Shown here: positions 21,304 through 30,463 of the stretch, piece after piece | Layout of the letters: each line of letters begins with the position of its first letter | How positions within the stretch are numbered: the stretch's first letter is position 1 | Assembly: GCF_003994335.1 (NCBI RefSeq) | Contig: NZ_PNQZ01000031.1 | Location: 1-64,000, forward strand | DNA length: 64,000 bases | From: Asaia sp. W19 | GTDB lineage: Bacteria; Pseudomonadota; Alphaproteobacteria; Acetobacterales; Acetobacteraceae | Direction of reading: 5' to 3' | Made by a program: the position numbers and the translations under genes | The notes under the pieces: model-generated | Told to the model about the DNA's origin: nothing | Databases searched by the model: none | What the model saw: only the letters and a program-made list of their open reading frames with translations

Positions 21304-22064
21304 TGCATGACCTCCGGTCCTTTGAGATCGCCATTGCCTGCCTCAGGCAGAATTCCAAGGCGACGAGCGACTTCCTGATACGCTTCCTCGACACGCCCCA
21401 TATCCCGGCGGAAACGATCCTTGTCGAGCTTCTCGCTCGTCTTGGTGTCCCACAGGCGGCAATTATCGGGAGAGATTTCATCGGCGAGAACGATACGCAT
21501 CTCGTCATTTTCCCACAGGCGACCGAATTCCAGCTTGAAATCAACCAGCTGGATGCCGATCCCCTGGAACATACCGGTGAGAAAATCATTGGTGCGCAAA
21601 GCGTAGGCATTGATCTCATCGAGATCCTGGGCATTGGCCCAGCCGAATGCCGTGACATGCTCTTCCGACACCATGGGGTCGTTCAGCGCATCGTTCTTGT
21701 AGTAGTATTCGAGAATGGAGCGGGGCAGACGCGTCCCTTCCGCAAGGCCGAGACGCTTGGCGATCGAGCCCGCAGCGACATTGCGGACCACCACCTCGAG
21801 AGGGATGATCTCGACTTCGCGGATCAGCTGCTCACGCATGTTGAGGCGGCGGACGAAATGTGTCGGAATGCCGATTTCATGCAGGCGGAGCATCAAATGC
21901 TCGCTGATACGATTGTTCAGCACGCCCTTGCCGGTGATGATGCCCTTCTTCACGCCGTTCCCGGCGGAGGCGTCATCCTTGAAATACTGCACGAGTGTAC
22001 CGGGCTCGGGCCCCTCGAACAGGATCTTGGCTTTTCCTTCATAGAGCTGACGACGGCGTGCCAT
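21300..22064 (-). CDS. purC: SAICAR synthetase
   Basis: The product is 254 residues. PurC joins aspartate to CAIR with ATP in purine synthesis. Marks are [39 protein letters not shown], the [19 protein letters not shown] stretch, [19 protein letters not shown] and [17 protein letters not shown], with [11 protein letters not shown] near the end. It is the first gene of the tightly overlapping purC-purS-X-purQ-purL block. A GAAAG site precedes the ATG. A long hairpin with a T-run lies just upstream and may terminate the sugar-porter transcript or attenuate this operon. Confidence 0.97.
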   Translation of the reverse strand: MARRRQLYEGKAKILFEGPEPGTLVQYFKDDASAGNGVKKGIITGKGVLNNRISEHLMLRLHEIGIPTHFVRRLNMREQLIREVEIIPLEVVVRNVAAGSIAKRLGLAEGTRLPRSILEYYYKNDALNDPMVSEEHVTAFGWANAQDLDEINAYALRTNDFLTGMFQGIGIQLVDFKLEFGRLWENDEMRIVLADEISPDNCRLWDTKTSEKLDKDRFRRDMGRVEEAYQEVARRLGILPEAGNGDLKGPEVMQ

Positions 22065-22075
22065 GACGATCTTTC

Positions 22076-22127
22076 AAAAACGGTGAACGGCGTTGTCCCG
22101 CATATAGCAGCGGAGCAACGCCGTTCA
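22076..22127 (-). terminator. Intrinsic terminator or attenuator before purC
   Basis: On the minus strand, TGAACGGCGTTG (22127-22116) pairs perfectly with CAACGCCGTTCA (22095-22084). An inner CCGC/GCGG stem lies within the 20-base loop. CCG then TTTTT (22080-22076) follows. The T-run ends only 11 bases before the purC ATG. Confidence 0.65.
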
Positions 22128-22140
22128 TACCCATGATCGT

Positions 22141-22158
22141 CCCTGTCGTTACGACAGG
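22141..22158 (-). terminator. 8-bp hairpin after the sugar-porter gene
   Basis: CCCTGTCG (22141-22148) and CGACAGGG (22151-22158) form a short-looped hairpin. A second small one, GGGCG/CGCCC, lies at 22156-22168. Both lie in the first 35 bases after the porter stop. No T-run follows directly, so they may only stabilise the transcript end. Confidence 0.4.
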
Positions 22159-22173
22159 GCGTGGCGCCCGCGC

Positions 22174-23562
22174 TTACTCGGCAGCAGCAGCCTTCTCATG
22201 CGCGACCGGAGCAAAGGTACCATTGCGCAGTGAGGCTTCGAGCTCCTCAAGCGAACGACCGCGCGTTTCGGGCACATAGCGCAGCACAAAGAAGAAGGAG
22301 ACAGCGTTCACAGCGGCAAATAGCCAGAACGTGCCGCCTGCACCAAGCGCCTTCACCATGCTGAGCGTGGTGAGCGAGATGATCAGATCAGCACCCCAAT
22401 GGCTGGCAGCGACAAGGCTCATGCCCGTGCCGCGGCAGGAAAGCGGGAACACTTCTGCACCTACGAGCCATATGGCCACCGAAAGACTGCCCACGTTGAA
22501 CACAACATAGCCGACAACGGCGGCAGCGGTCACGAATGCGCCCCAGCCATGCGTCTGACCGGTAAAGAACATGAAGCCGAGCAGGATGAGCGAGACCACC
22601 GCGCCCGGGATCAGGCGCAGCATCAGCGTACGACGCCCCCAAGCATCGACAGCCCAGCCGCCGAAAGCCACCGTACCCACCATCGAAACGCCTACCGCAA
22701 CCGAGGTCAGTAGCGCGGAAGACTGGCCGAATCCGGCATCCGCGAAGATGGTCGGGGCGTAATACATCACGGCATTGATGCCCGTGAGCTGGCAGAGAAG
22801 GGCGATGCCAACCGCAGCAATCGTCGCTGGACGGACCCAGGGCTTGAACACCTCGGAGAACGGTGCCTTCTCGTCATGCTGGTCCTGGATTTCCTGCAAC
22901 TCGCGATCGGCTTCGGCATCTGTACGGCGTACGCTGCGCAGAACCTGACGCGCACGTTCGAATTCGCCCTGCATGGCCAGCCAACGCGGGCTGTTGGGCA
23001 GGAACAACATGCCGACAAACAGGATAACGGCCGGGATCACGCCCAGACCGAACATCAGACGCCAGGAGTAATCCTGCAGCACATAGCCTGTGATGAACGA
23101 GATCAGCTGGCCGAAAGCGATGGCAAACTGAAATGCCACCACGAGCGAGCCGCGACGCTCCGGAGGGGCGATCTCGGCGATATAGATCGGCACGATCTGA
23201 GACGACGCGCCGATGGCGAGGCCGAGGATCAGACGGGCAAAGGTCAGGACGGCCACCGAATGCGCGAATGTCACGATCACGGTACCGATCAGGAACAAGG
23301 TCGCAGCGGCAATAATGGTGCGGCGGCGCCCCAGACGATCGGAAAGCGGCGCGGCGCTGATGCACCCGATCAGGGCGCCGAGAATCACGGCAGAGGTCAC
23401 CACCTCGGCGCTCTCCGTTGTCAGCTGGAACTGGGGGGTCAGCTGGAGAAGCGCCGCCGAGATGATGCCGGTGTCATAACCGAAAAGAAGACCACCGGTC
23501 GCCGCGATCACGGCGATAAAATTGGTGAGTGCCTGCCCTCGCGGGCGCGTTGTGGAAGCCAT
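22174..23562 (-). CDS. MFS sugar porter (xylose/galactose-type symporter)
   Basis: The product is 462 residues with 12 predicted membrane helices. Sugar-porter signatures are present: TGGLLFGYDTGIISAALLQL, the loop DRLGRRRTI after TM2, PIYIAEIAPPERRGSLV, the RSVRRTDAEADRELQEI central loop, QLTGINAVMYYAPTIF and PETRGRSLEELEA at the C-terminus. It moves a hexose or pentose with protons across the inner membrane; QLTGINAVMYYAP fits hexose or xylose binding but does not decide the sugar. It lies between purB and purC on the same strand, with about 100 bases on either side, so it probably has its own promoter. Confidence 0.93.
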   Translation of the reverse strand: MASTTRPRGQALTNFIAVIAATGGLLFGYDTGIISAALLQLTPQFQLTTESAEVVTSAVILGALIGCISAAPLSDRLGRRRTIIAAATLFLIGTVIVTFAHSVAVLTFARLILGLAIGASSQIVPIYIAEIAPPERRGSLVVAFQFAIAFGQLISFITGYVLQDYSWRLMFGLGVIPAVILFVGMLFLPNSPRWLAMQGEFERARQVLRSVRRTDAEADRELQEIQDQHDEKAPFSEVFKPWVRPATIAAVGIALLCQLTGINAVMYYAPTIFADAGFGQSSALLTSVAVGVSMVGTVAFGGWAVDAWGRRTLMLRLIPGAVVSLILLGFMFFTGQTHGWGAFVTAAAVVGYVVFNVGSLSVAIWLVGAEVFPLSCRGTGMSLVAASHWGADLIISLTTLSMVKALGAGGTFWLFAAVNAVSFFFVLRYVPETRGRSLEELEASLRNGTFAPVAHEKAAAAE

Positions 23563-23660
23563 TGGTGAGCTTTCGTCCTGATCCAGGTGAACGTGCTTGA
23601 GATTACAAACACGTTACTTCCACACTATGCCCCCACAAGGTCAACACACAATGTGGGAAG

Positions 23661-24992
23661 TTAACCAAAAATCTTGTCATAAATGCGGTCTACCGCAACA
23701 AGATGTCGTGTGCTGTCCATCGCCTCATCCAGCACCTTGGCATCCACACGCCCCGCTACCTCCGGGTCCTGCTCCAGATTCTCCCGGAAGCTACGGCCAT
23801 CCGGCTCGCCCAGCTTGGTCCAGGTCTCCATCGCATTGCGCTGGACGATACGATAGGCGTCCTCGCGCGAAATGCCTGAACGCGCCAGAGCCAGGAGAAC
23901 CTCGCCGGAATGGACCACGCCACCCAGCGATTCGAGATTGGCCATCATGCGCTCCGGATAGACAACGAGCTTGTCCATCATCCCGGCCAGACGCATCAGG
24001 GCAAAATCGAGCCCCACCGTCGCATCGGGCCCGATATTGCGCTCAACGGAGGAGTGGCTGATATCGCGCTCATGCCACAACGCAACGTTTTCGAGTGCCG
24101 GGACGACATGCGAACGCACCAGACGCGCCAGACCTGTCAGATTCTCGGAGAGCACCGGGTTGCGCTTGTGCGGCATGGCCGAGCTGCCCTTCTGGCCCGG
24201 ATGGAAGAATTCCTCTGCCTCGCGCACTTCCGAACGCTGCAGATGACGCACTTCAACAGCCAGACGCTCGATACCGCTGGCGATCACACCCAGCGCACAG
24301 AAGAATGCGGCATGCCGGTCACGGGGGATGACCTGGGTAGAGACGTCTTCGGCAGCCAGACCCAGGCGCGCAGCGACGAATTCCTCAACGCGCGGATCGA
24401 TATGAGCATAGGTGCCGACCGCGCCTGAAATCGCACAGATCGCGATTTCCTTACGGGCCACGAGAAGACGCTCGCGGTTGCGCGCGAACTCGGCATAGTG
24501 CCCGGCAATCTTGAGACCGAAGCTCGTGGGCTCGGCATGGATGGCATGCGAGCGTCCGATCGTGACCGTATTCTTATGCGCGAAAGCCTGCTTCTTCAAT
24601 GCCGCCAGAACCGCGTCAATGTCTTCCAGCAGGAGGTCCGTCGCCTGCACGAGCTGCACTGAAAAACATGTGTCGAGCACGTCTGACGACGTCATGCCGA
24701 GATGCACGAAGCGGCTCTCGGGGCCGATCTTCTCGGCCAGCCAGGTGAGGAACGCGATCACATCGTGACGGGTTACGGATTCAATCTCGTCAATACGCGC
24801 GACATCTGCATCGGAGAACGCGGCCATCGCGGCATCGCCACGCTCGCGAATGACCGCGGCGGCTTCTTTCGGCATGTCGCCCAGCTCGGCCATTGCCTCA
24901 CAGGCCAAGGCCTCGATCTCGAACCAGATGCGATAGCGATTGGTGGGAGACCAGATGGCGGTCATTTCGGGGCGGCTGTAGCGAGGCACCAT
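23661..24992 (-). CDS. purB: Adenylosuccinate lyase
   Basis: The product is 443 residues. It acts twice in purine synthesis: SAICAR to AICAR, and adenylosuccinate to AMP. The fumarase-superfamily signature GSSAMPHKRNPVLSENLTG is intact, as are FVHLGMTSSDVLDTCFSVQL, GRSHAIHAEPTSFGLKIAGH with the catalytic histidine, and HERDISHSSVERN. An AGGAG site precedes the ATG. It stands upstream of the sugar porter and the purC block on the same strand; a direct operon link is not clear because of the gaps. Confidence 0.97.
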   Translation of the reverse strand: MVPRYSRPEMTAIWSPTNRYRIWFEIEALACEAMAELGDMPKEAAAVIRERGDAAMAAFSDADVARIDEIESVTRHDVIAFLTWLAEKIGPESRFVHLGMTSSDVLDTCFSVQLVQATDLLLEDIDAVLAALKKQAFAHKNTVTIGRSHAIHAEPTSFGLKIAGHYAEFARNRERLLVARKEIAICAISGAVGTYAHIDPRVEEFVAARLGLAAEDVSTQVIPRDRHAAFFCALGVIASGIERLAVEVRHLQRSEVREAEEFFHPGQKGSSAMPHKRNPVLSENLTGLARLVRSHVVPALENVALWHERDISHSSVERNIGPDATVGLDFALMRLAGMMDKLVVYPERMMANLESLGGVVHSGEVLLALARSGISREDAYRIVQRNAMETWTKLGEPDGRSFRENLEQDPEVAGRVDAKVLDEAMDSTRHLVAVDRIYDKIFG

Positions 24993-25139
24993 GGCTTGGC
25001 TCCTGGAATGTCTGGGACGCGGATTGCGCCCTCTTACCGCAACTCGGCGCCCGCGAACACCATCCTTGTCATCCCACTCAATTGCGCGGCGGGAGCGCTT
25101 TCTCTAGGCTTTCGTGTATCTGTCGTATTGGAGGATGAT

Positions 25140-25736
25140 GTGGCGCCTGATCTTACCTGGCATGCCCTGATCGCGCTCGCCCAGGTTGTCATGATCGATA
25201 TCACCCTTGCCGGGGACAACGCGGTGGTCATCGGCATGGTCGTACGCGGCCTGCCCGCAACCCAGAGGCGAAAGGCGATTATCGTCGGGGTGGCGAGTGC
25301 CGCGCTCATGCGCATCGTTCTGGCGCTCGTGGCGTCACAGCTTCTCGCGGTGATCGGGCTGACGCTTGCAGGCGGAGTACTGCTGCTCTGGGTGTGCTGG
25401 AAGATGTATCAGGAGATGCGTCACCCGGAAGAGGTGGAAGGCAGCACCCAAAACGGCACGCTGGGCCAGGCAATCTTCCGGATCATCCTCGCGGATCTGT
25501 CCATGAGCCTCGATAATGTCCTCGCCGTTGCGGGGGCGTCACTCGGGCATCCTTACGTGCTTGTGACTGGTCTCGCCTTTTCGGTCGTGCTCATGGGGGT
25601 TGCCGCCACTCTGGTGGCCCGATTGCTCGAGCGCTATCGCTGGATCGCGTGGTTGGGTCTTGCGATCGTCGCCTTCGTGGCATGCGAGCTGATCTATAAG
25701 GGGAGTATCGAGGTGGTCCATCATGTTGCGGGTTAA
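25140..25736 (+). CDS. TerC/YjbE-family integral membrane protein
   Basis: The product is 198 residues from a GTG start at 25140, chosen because GGAGG lies five bases before it; no ATG in frame gives a sensible N-terminus. The pattern LTWHALIALAQVVMIDITLA-GDNAVVIG and the internal repeat ILADLSMSLDNVLAVAG show the two GDN/DN acidic motifs of the TerC family within about seven membrane helices. TerC proteins are inner-membrane transporters, several of which export manganese or load it onto secreted proteins; YjbE-type substrates are not settled. No manganese riboswitch was recognised upstream. The stop overlaps the transglycosylase start by 14 bases. Confidence 0.85.
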   Translation: MAPDLTWHALIALAQVVMIDITLAGDNAVVIGMVVRGLPATQRRKAIIVGVASAALMRIVLALVASQLLAVIGLTLAGGVLLLWVCWKMYQEMRHPEEVEGSTQNGTLGQAIFRIILADLSMSLDNVLAVAGASLGHPYVLVTGLAFSVVLMGVAATLVARLLERYRWIAWLGLAIVAFVACELIYKGSIEVVHHVAG

Positions 25737-27675
25737 GTCTCTTCTCCTCGCTGGCACCTTTCTTCTTCTCGGCGGATGCTCTTCCCACGCGCAGGAACCA
25801 GAAGCCACCGCGCCCTCAAGCGAGACGTTGGGCACTGCCGATACTCCGCAGGACGCTCTGACCCCGGCAGTCCCGACACGCTTCGACAACGTCGCGAGCA
25901 GGCTCGATATGTGGCTGGCTCTTGTGGAGGCGAGCACGCCCCCTTCGGCACGCGCCTATGCCGATTTTCTCGATATCACTCCCGCCTGGCCCGAGCGGGG
26001 TACGATGGTGGCCCGCTACCAGGCAGCCCTTGCCACACGCGCCAGTGACGCCGAGCTGCCTAAGCTTTGCCCCCGTGAGCCACTCACAAACGTCCAGGCC
26101 TTCATCCGCTGTGCCTCCCTTCTTCCGGACGCAGCCAGTCAGGCAAGGCGCATCTGGCGCAATGGTGCCGACAGGGAAACGGATTCGAGCCTGATCCTTG
26201 CCGAATACAGCGCGGCCCTCACCCCGGACGATCACTGGGCGCGCTTCCAGCGTCAGCTTCGTACGCGGCAATTCTCGGCCGCTACTCGTCAGGTGCCCCT
26301 GCTCGCTCCCCAGAAGCAGGCGCTGGCGAGCGCACTGATCGCTCTCGCCTCGAACGCTGCTGATGCAGAGGTGCAGTTCGTCTCGCTGCCCCCCTCTCTT
26401 CAATCCGACCCACAGGTCCTTCTGGCGCGCCTTCGGCAGATGCGCCGCGCCGGCGATCTTGCCGGTGCCTATGCCCTCTGGCAGTCAACGGGTTTCGCCG
26501 CCCAGAAAGCCGCACCTTCCGCCGACTGGACGACCGAACGCCTTGGGCTCGCCCGAGCGTTTCTGATGCAGGGCAACGTCCCCCAGGCGCGCAGTCTTGC
26601 AGATGATGCGACCCTTGCCCCCCCGATCACGGCCAGTCTTGAAGCACGCTTCCTGCGCGGCTGGATCGACCTGCGCTTTCTCAAAAACCCGTCCCAGGCG
26701 CGCGAGGCCTTTACCCCCCTGTCGAGACAGACGAGCCTGATCACGAAAAGCCGGGGTTATTACTGGCTCGGGCGCGCCTATGCCGCCGAGGGAGATACGG
26801 CGCAGGCAGGCAGCGCGTACCGTCAGGCTGCGGCGATGCCAACAACCTATTACGGTCAGCTCGCACTGGCCGCCATGGCGGGCCGTGATGATACGCTATT
26901 GCCGGGAGGCGGCGATGTTCCGGGTCTGGCTCAGGCGCTCAACAACATACCGGCCCTCGCTTCAGGCCCTGTATCCCGTGCCGATCTGGTTGAAGCGGCG
27001 CGCCTCCTGCACAATCGCGGTGATGACGACCATGCGCGCGAGTTCCTGATGCTCGGTTACAGCCAGGTTCAGGATGCCGCAGGTCAGGCGGCTCTCGCGC
27101 GGTTTGCCCTTTCTATCGACTCATATGAGCCTGCAGTTTTCGCGGCCCGCCGCACCGGGCGTCTTGGTTCGGCGCTTTATCCTGAGGGCTGGCCGGTTCT
27201 CGATGCCGCACAGGCAGAAGGCGACGCCCTGCCCCGTGGTCTGGCTCTGGGTGTGGCGCGCCAGGAGAGCAGTTTCGACGCGCATGTGGTCAGCCCGGCG
27301 AAGGCAATCGGCCTGATGCAGTTGCAAACGGGAACCGCCAGAGACGTCGCGCGGCGCGGCGGCCTGGCCGGGCTGGATACCAGCGCCAGCGGTCTGCGTG
27401 ACCCGGCGACGAACCTCACCCTGGGACGCACCTATTTGGCGCAGCTTCTGGCACGCTTTGGCAATGTCGTGCCACTCGTCCTTTCTGCCTATAATGCGGG
27501 GCCCCATCGCACCGATCAATGGCTGGCCAGCCTGCCCTTGCCCCAGCCTCTGACGCAGGACGGTCTGATCGACTGGATCGAGAGCCTGCCCTATGAGGAA
27601 ACGCGCTCCTATATCCAGCGCGTCGAGGAGAACATGGCTCTCTACCGCGTATTGGAGACTGGTGCCCATGGCTGA
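25723..27675 (+). CDS. slt: Lipoprotein soluble-type lytic murein transglycosylase
   Basis: The product is 650 residues. The leader ends in the lipobox LLLGGCSSH, so this Slt-like enzyme is probably lipid-anchored. The long middle part is alpha-helical and superhelix-like (many Ala/Gln-rich helices), as in Slt70. The catalytic domain near residues 500-630 has LGVARQESSFDAHVVSPAKA with the catalytic glutamate, IGLMQLQTGTARDVA, TNLTLGRTYLAQLL and LVLSAYNAGPHR. It cleaves peptidoglycan glycan strands in the periplasm, forming 1,6-anhydro ends. It is translationally coupled to the TerC-like gene and overlaps pncC by eight bases. Confidence 0.92.
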   Translation: MLRVKSLLLAGTFLLLGGCSSHAQEPEATAPSSETLGTADTPQDALTPAVPTRFDNVASRLDMWLALVEASTPPSARAYADFLDITPAWPERGTMVARYQAALATRASDAELPKLCPREPLTNVQAFIRCASLLPDAASQARRIWRNGADRETDSSLILAEYSAALTPDDHWARFQRQLRTRQFSAATRQVPLLAPQKQALASALIALASNAADAEVQFVSLPPSLQSDPQVLLARLRQMRRAGDLAGAYALWQSTGFAAQKAAPSADWTTERLGLARAFLMQGNVPQARSLADDATLAPPITASLEARFLRGWIDLRFLKNPSQAREAFTPLSRQTSLITKSRGYYWLGRAYAAEGDTAQAGSAYRQAAAMPTTYYGQLALAAMAGRDDTLLPGGGDVPGLAQALNNIPALASGPVSRADLVEAARLLHNRGDDDHAREFLMLGYSQVQDAAGQAALARFALSIDSYEPAVFAARRTGRLGSALYPEGWPVLDAAQAEGDALPRGLALGVARQESSFDAHVVSPAKAIGLMQLQTGTARDVARRGGLAGLDTSASGLRDPATNLTLGRTYLAQLLARFGNVVPLVLSAYNAGPHRTDQWLASLPLPQPLTQDGLIDWIESLPYEETRSYIQRVEENMALYRVLETGAHG

Positions 27676-28171
27676 CAATGCGCCGAATGCCGCCGCTCTG
27701 ACCGACAAGGCCGTCGAGGTTCTTGCGCTGCTGCGTCGCCGGGGGGAAAAACTTGTGACCGCCGAGAGCTGCACGGGCGGACTGATTGCCGCCACGCTCA
27801 CCGCGCTTGCGGGATCGTCGGATGTGATCGAGGGGGGGCTGGTTACCTACTCCAACGCCATGAAGATTGCGGCGCTGGGTGTCTCGGTGTCGACGCTCGA
27901 GCGTCATGGTGCCGTGAGCGAGGCCACCGCGACCGAAATGGCCATGGGCGCGCTGGGCTGCGCCGAGGATGCCAATGTCTCGGTGGCCGTGACTGGTATC
28001 GCCGGACCTTCCGGTGGGACGGCTGACAAACCGGTTGGGACCGTCTGTCTGTGCCTGATGCGAGGTATCAGCAATCCCGTGCTCGAAACCGCCCATTTTC
28101 CGGGAGACCGGGATGCCGTGCGACGGGCAACAGTCGCACGTATCTTCGACCTGATCCTCACAAAGCTCTGA
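27668..28171 (+). CDS. pncC: CinA C-terminal domain protein, nicotinamide-nucleotide amidase
   Basis: The product is 167 residues, the stand-alone CinA C-terminal domain. Diagnostic are KLVTAESCTGGLIAATLTAL, the GGLVTYSNAMKIAALGV loop, HGAVSEATATEMA, and AVTGIAGPSGGTADKPVGTV. The enzyme deamidates NMN to nicotinate mononucleotide, recycling the pyridine ring, in the cytoplasm. The N-terminal MoCF-like domain of full CinA is absent, as in E. coli PncC (YgaD). It overlaps the end of the transglycosylase gene, making a three-gene unit with the TerC-like gene. Confidence 0.93.
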   Translation: MADNAPNAAALTDKAVEVLALLRRRGEKLVTAESCTGGLIAATLTALAGSSDVIEGGLVTYSNAMKIAALGVSVSTLERHGAVSEATATEMAMGALGCAEDANVSVAVTGIAGPSGGTADKPVGTVCLCLMRGISNPVLETAHFPGDRDAVRRATVARIFDLILTKL

Positions 28172-28297
28172 TACAGAGCCCCGGAAGCATCCCATCAGGT
28201 CGGGTGCCCAAGCGCGCACCAAATGGGGGTGGGAAGCGCGACGGCGACCGTTTCGCGGCCTCCTTCTGAGGGAAACCGCAAAACGCTCGGGCAAGTC

Positions 28298-28612
28298 TCA
28301 GTTATCGATGTGCTGGACCACCTCAAAGCCTTCGAATACCGGCGGCCCGAGCGTCAGGGGCTTGTTGCCGCCCGCACCGGCATGGGCTTTACGGAACTGC
28401 TCTGACTGGGTCCAGTCCTTGAACGCGTCCTGGGATTTCCAGATCGTGTGCGAGGACCACAGGATATGGTCATCCTTTACCGGGCCACGCAGCAACGAGA
28501 AAGAGACGAAGCCGGGTACGGTTGTCAGCAGCACCTCGCGATCGAGCCAGCGCTGGCGGAATGCCTCTTCGCTCTCGGGGAGGACCTGAAACCTGTTCAT
28601 TGCGATATACAT
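28298..28612 (-). CDS. ABM-domain monooxygenase, probable heme-degrading enzyme
   Basis: The product is 104 residues from the ATG at 28612 (MYIAMNRFQVLPESEEAFRQ), preferred because AAGG lies eight bases upstream; 28627 is possible. It has the ABM ferredoxin-like fold pattern: N-terminal strand with MNRF, TTVPGFVSFSLLRGP, HTIWKSQDAFKDWTQSEQFR and KAHAGAG near the expected heme-binding histidine. MNRF-V openings and the W-S-F-W stretch are typical of HmoA/HmoB/IsdG relatives, which open the heme ring and release iron. Position as the last gene of a heme transport operon, 19 bases after the ATPase gene, supports this. Other ABM proteins act on other substrates, so the reaction is inferred. Confidence 0.8.
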   Translation of the reverse strand: MYIAMNRFQVLPESEEAFRQRWLDREVLLTTVPGFVSFSLLRGPVKDDHILWSSHTIWKSQDAFKDWTQSEQFRKAHAGAGGNKPLTLGPPVFEGFEVVQHIDN

Positions 28613-28631
28613 CGACGATACCTTCATTTCT

Positions 28632-29450
28632 TCATGACAAACCGGGCAGAACGAGATCATGCGGCAGAAGAAAAGGCCGCCCCGTCTCGCCATGGCGCCC
28701 CAGAACGACATCGGTCAGGCCGAATATGTCCCGAAGCATGGTCGAGGTGATGACCCTGTCCGCAGGGCCGTCCGCATAGAGCCGCCCCTTGTCGATCACC
28801 ACAACCCGATCGGCAAAGGCGGCTGCCCAGTTCAGGTCATGCAGGATGGCAAGACATGCCCCCGACCCCCATGATCCGCCCTTGCCCGTATGCGCCCGCG
28901 CAAGGGACAGAACCTGTCCCTGGCGGGCGATATCCTGTGCCGAAACCGGTTCGTCCAGCAACAGGTATCCCTTGTCTCCATGCCAGCGCAGCTGGACGAA
29001 CACGCGTGCCAGATGCGCGCGCTGCCGCTCGCCGCCGGACAGGCTCGTAATATCACGCCCGGCAAGGTGCATGAGACCCACCTCGGCAAGCGTCGAGTCA
29101 ATCAGCGCGCTCAGCCGGGCGCGTTCTGACGCGCTTCCACGAGCGGCCACACCGAAACCCGCCAGTTCGGCAACAGAAAAACGGGCTTCCATCCCCTGGT
29201 CCTGCGTCAGCATGGCACGGTATCTCGCAAGTTCTGCCGGGGTGAATGCCTGCAAGGGACGGCCATCGAGGCTCACCTCACCGATACAGGGTGTGAGCAA
29301 CCCGGCGGCCACACGCATGAGTGTCGTCTTGCCCGCACCATTCGGACCGATCACGGCGACCATCTCTCCCGGAGAAAGCGAGAGGGAAAAATCGTCCAGC
29401 AACAGACGGCCCTGACGCATGACCGTGACATTGATCAGTTCGAGGCTCAC
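28632..29450 (-). CDS. hmuV: Heme/iron ABC transporter ATPase
   Basis: The product is 272 residues from a GTG at 29450 that overlaps the permease stop (GTGA). The longest frame would start 106 codons earlier inside the permease gene and is not credible. Motifs in order: Walker A IGPNGAGKTTLMR, Q-loop with AMLTQDQ, signature LSGGERQRAHLARVFVQL, Walker B YLLLDEPVSAQD, and H-loop CLAILHDLNWAAAFADR. This is the FepC/HmuV-type ATPase driving heme or siderophore import through the inner membrane. Heme is favoured by the neighbours. Confidence 0.92.
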   Translation of the reverse strand: MSLELINVTVMRQGRLLLDDFSLSLSPGEMVAVIGPNGAGKTTLMRVAAGLLTPCIGEVSLDGRPLQAFTPAELARYRAMLTQDQGMEARFSVAELAGFGVAARGSASERARLSALIDSTLAEVGLMHLAGRDITSLSGGERQRAHLARVFVQLRWHGDKGYLLLDEPVSAQDIARQGQVLSLARAHTGKGGSWGSGACLAILHDLNWAAAFADRVVVIDKGRLYADGPADRVITSTMLRDIFGLTDVVLGRHGETGRPFLLPHDLVLPGLS

Positions 29451-30463
29451 GCAGGAATCTCCTGATCCCTCAGCCGGAGAAGCAGCCAGATGAAGACCGG
29501 AGCGCCAAGTCCGGCGGTGATGATCCCGACAGGCACCTCTGCGGGGGATGCGATCACACGCGCCAACGTATCGGACAACACCAGCAGGATCGCGCCCAGC
29601 AAGGCGCTGCCCGGGATGAGAAAACGGTGATCCGGGCCGCACACAAGACGGACGAGATGCGGCACGATGACGCCGACAAAGCCGATTACCCCTGAAAACG
29701 ACACTGCCGGCCCAACCGCCATCATCACGGCAAAAAGGCTCAGATACTTCACGGCCCTCACCCGACATCCCATCAGCATGGCGTTTTCCTCGCCAGCCAG
29801 AAGCAGGTTGAGTGGCCGAGTAAGCGCCATCAGCAGGAGCAGCGCCAAGAGGATGAGGGGCGCCAGAATATCGATCTCCGGCCAGCGCGCGCCCGATAGA
29901 CCTCCCATGGACCAGAAGGTCAGGTCACGCAGGGCGGTGTCATTGGCGCGATAAAGCAGAATGCCGGTTGCGGCGGAGGCCAGGGCCCCAAGCGCCACGC
30001 CCGCAAGTACGAGCCTGTTGGTCGATATCCCGCCCTGCCTCGTGGACATCGCCTGCAAGACGAGCGTCAGGGCGCAGGCACCGAGCATCCCGCCTGCGGG
30101 GATTCCCCAGCGCGCGATGATGCCCGCGCCGAACCAGATTGGTCCCTGAACGATCATCAGTGTGGTACCCAAGGCTGCCCCGGATGACACACCGATCAGC
30201 CCCGGATCCGCCAGAGGGTTGCGGAACAGGCCCTGCATCACAGCCCCTGCGGCACCGAGCCCTGCTCCGACGAGCAGAGCCAGAACCACACGGGGCAGAC
30301 GGATGTCCATGATGATCATACGCGCCATCTGGGGGTCGCTCGCTCGGATAGGCGCGAACCCGAAACCGGTCGCTCCCGAGGCGAGAGCGAGCAGAACACT
30401 GGCCGCAAGACCAAGCCCCAGCAGGACGAGAGCCGGAAGCGCCGGAAGGCGGCGTATCGTCAT
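29447..30463 (-). CDS. hmuU: FecCD-family heme ABC permease
   Basis: The product is 338 residues with about ten membrane helices. FecCD/BtuC hallmarks: IRLPRVVLALLVGAGLGAAG, AVMQGLFRNPLADPGLIGVS-SGAALG, TFWSMGGLSGARW, LGCRVRAVKYLSLFAVMMAV-type coupling helix region, and GFVGVIVPHLVRLVCGPDHR. The dimer carries heme or iron chelate from the binding protein to the cytoplasm. It overlaps the binding-protein gene and the ATPase gene by four bases each. Confidence 0.93.
   Translation of the reverse strand: MTIRRLPALPALVLLGLGLAASVLLALASGATGFGFAPIRASDPQMARMIIMDIRLPRVVLALLVGAGLGAAGAVMQGLFRNPLADPGLIGVSSGAALGTTLMIVQGPIWFGAGIIARWGIPAGGMLGACALTLVLQAMSTRQGGISTNRLVLAGVALGALASAATGILLYRANDTALRDLTFWSMGGLSGARWPEIDILAPLILLALLLLMALTRPLNLLLAGEENAMLMGCRVRAVKYLSLFAVMMAVGPAVSFSGVIGFVGVIVPHLVRLVCGPDHRFLIPGSALLGAILLVLSDTLARVIASPAEVPVGIITAGLGAPVFIWLLLRLRDQEIPA

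Noticed and set aside
23616..23664. Inverted repeat near CTTCCACA and TGTGGGAAG as an operator for the sugar porter
   Set aside because: The arms are imperfect and far apart, and no adjacent regulator gene supports it.
24993..25139. Manganese (yybP-ykoY) riboswitch before the TerC-like gene
   Set aside because: The short leader lacks the conserved yybP-ykoY loops.
29451..29768. N-terminal extension of the HmuV ATPase
   Set aside because: The extra 106 codons lie inside the permease gene and read as Arg-rich nonsense; the GTG at 29450 with a GTGA overlap is far better.
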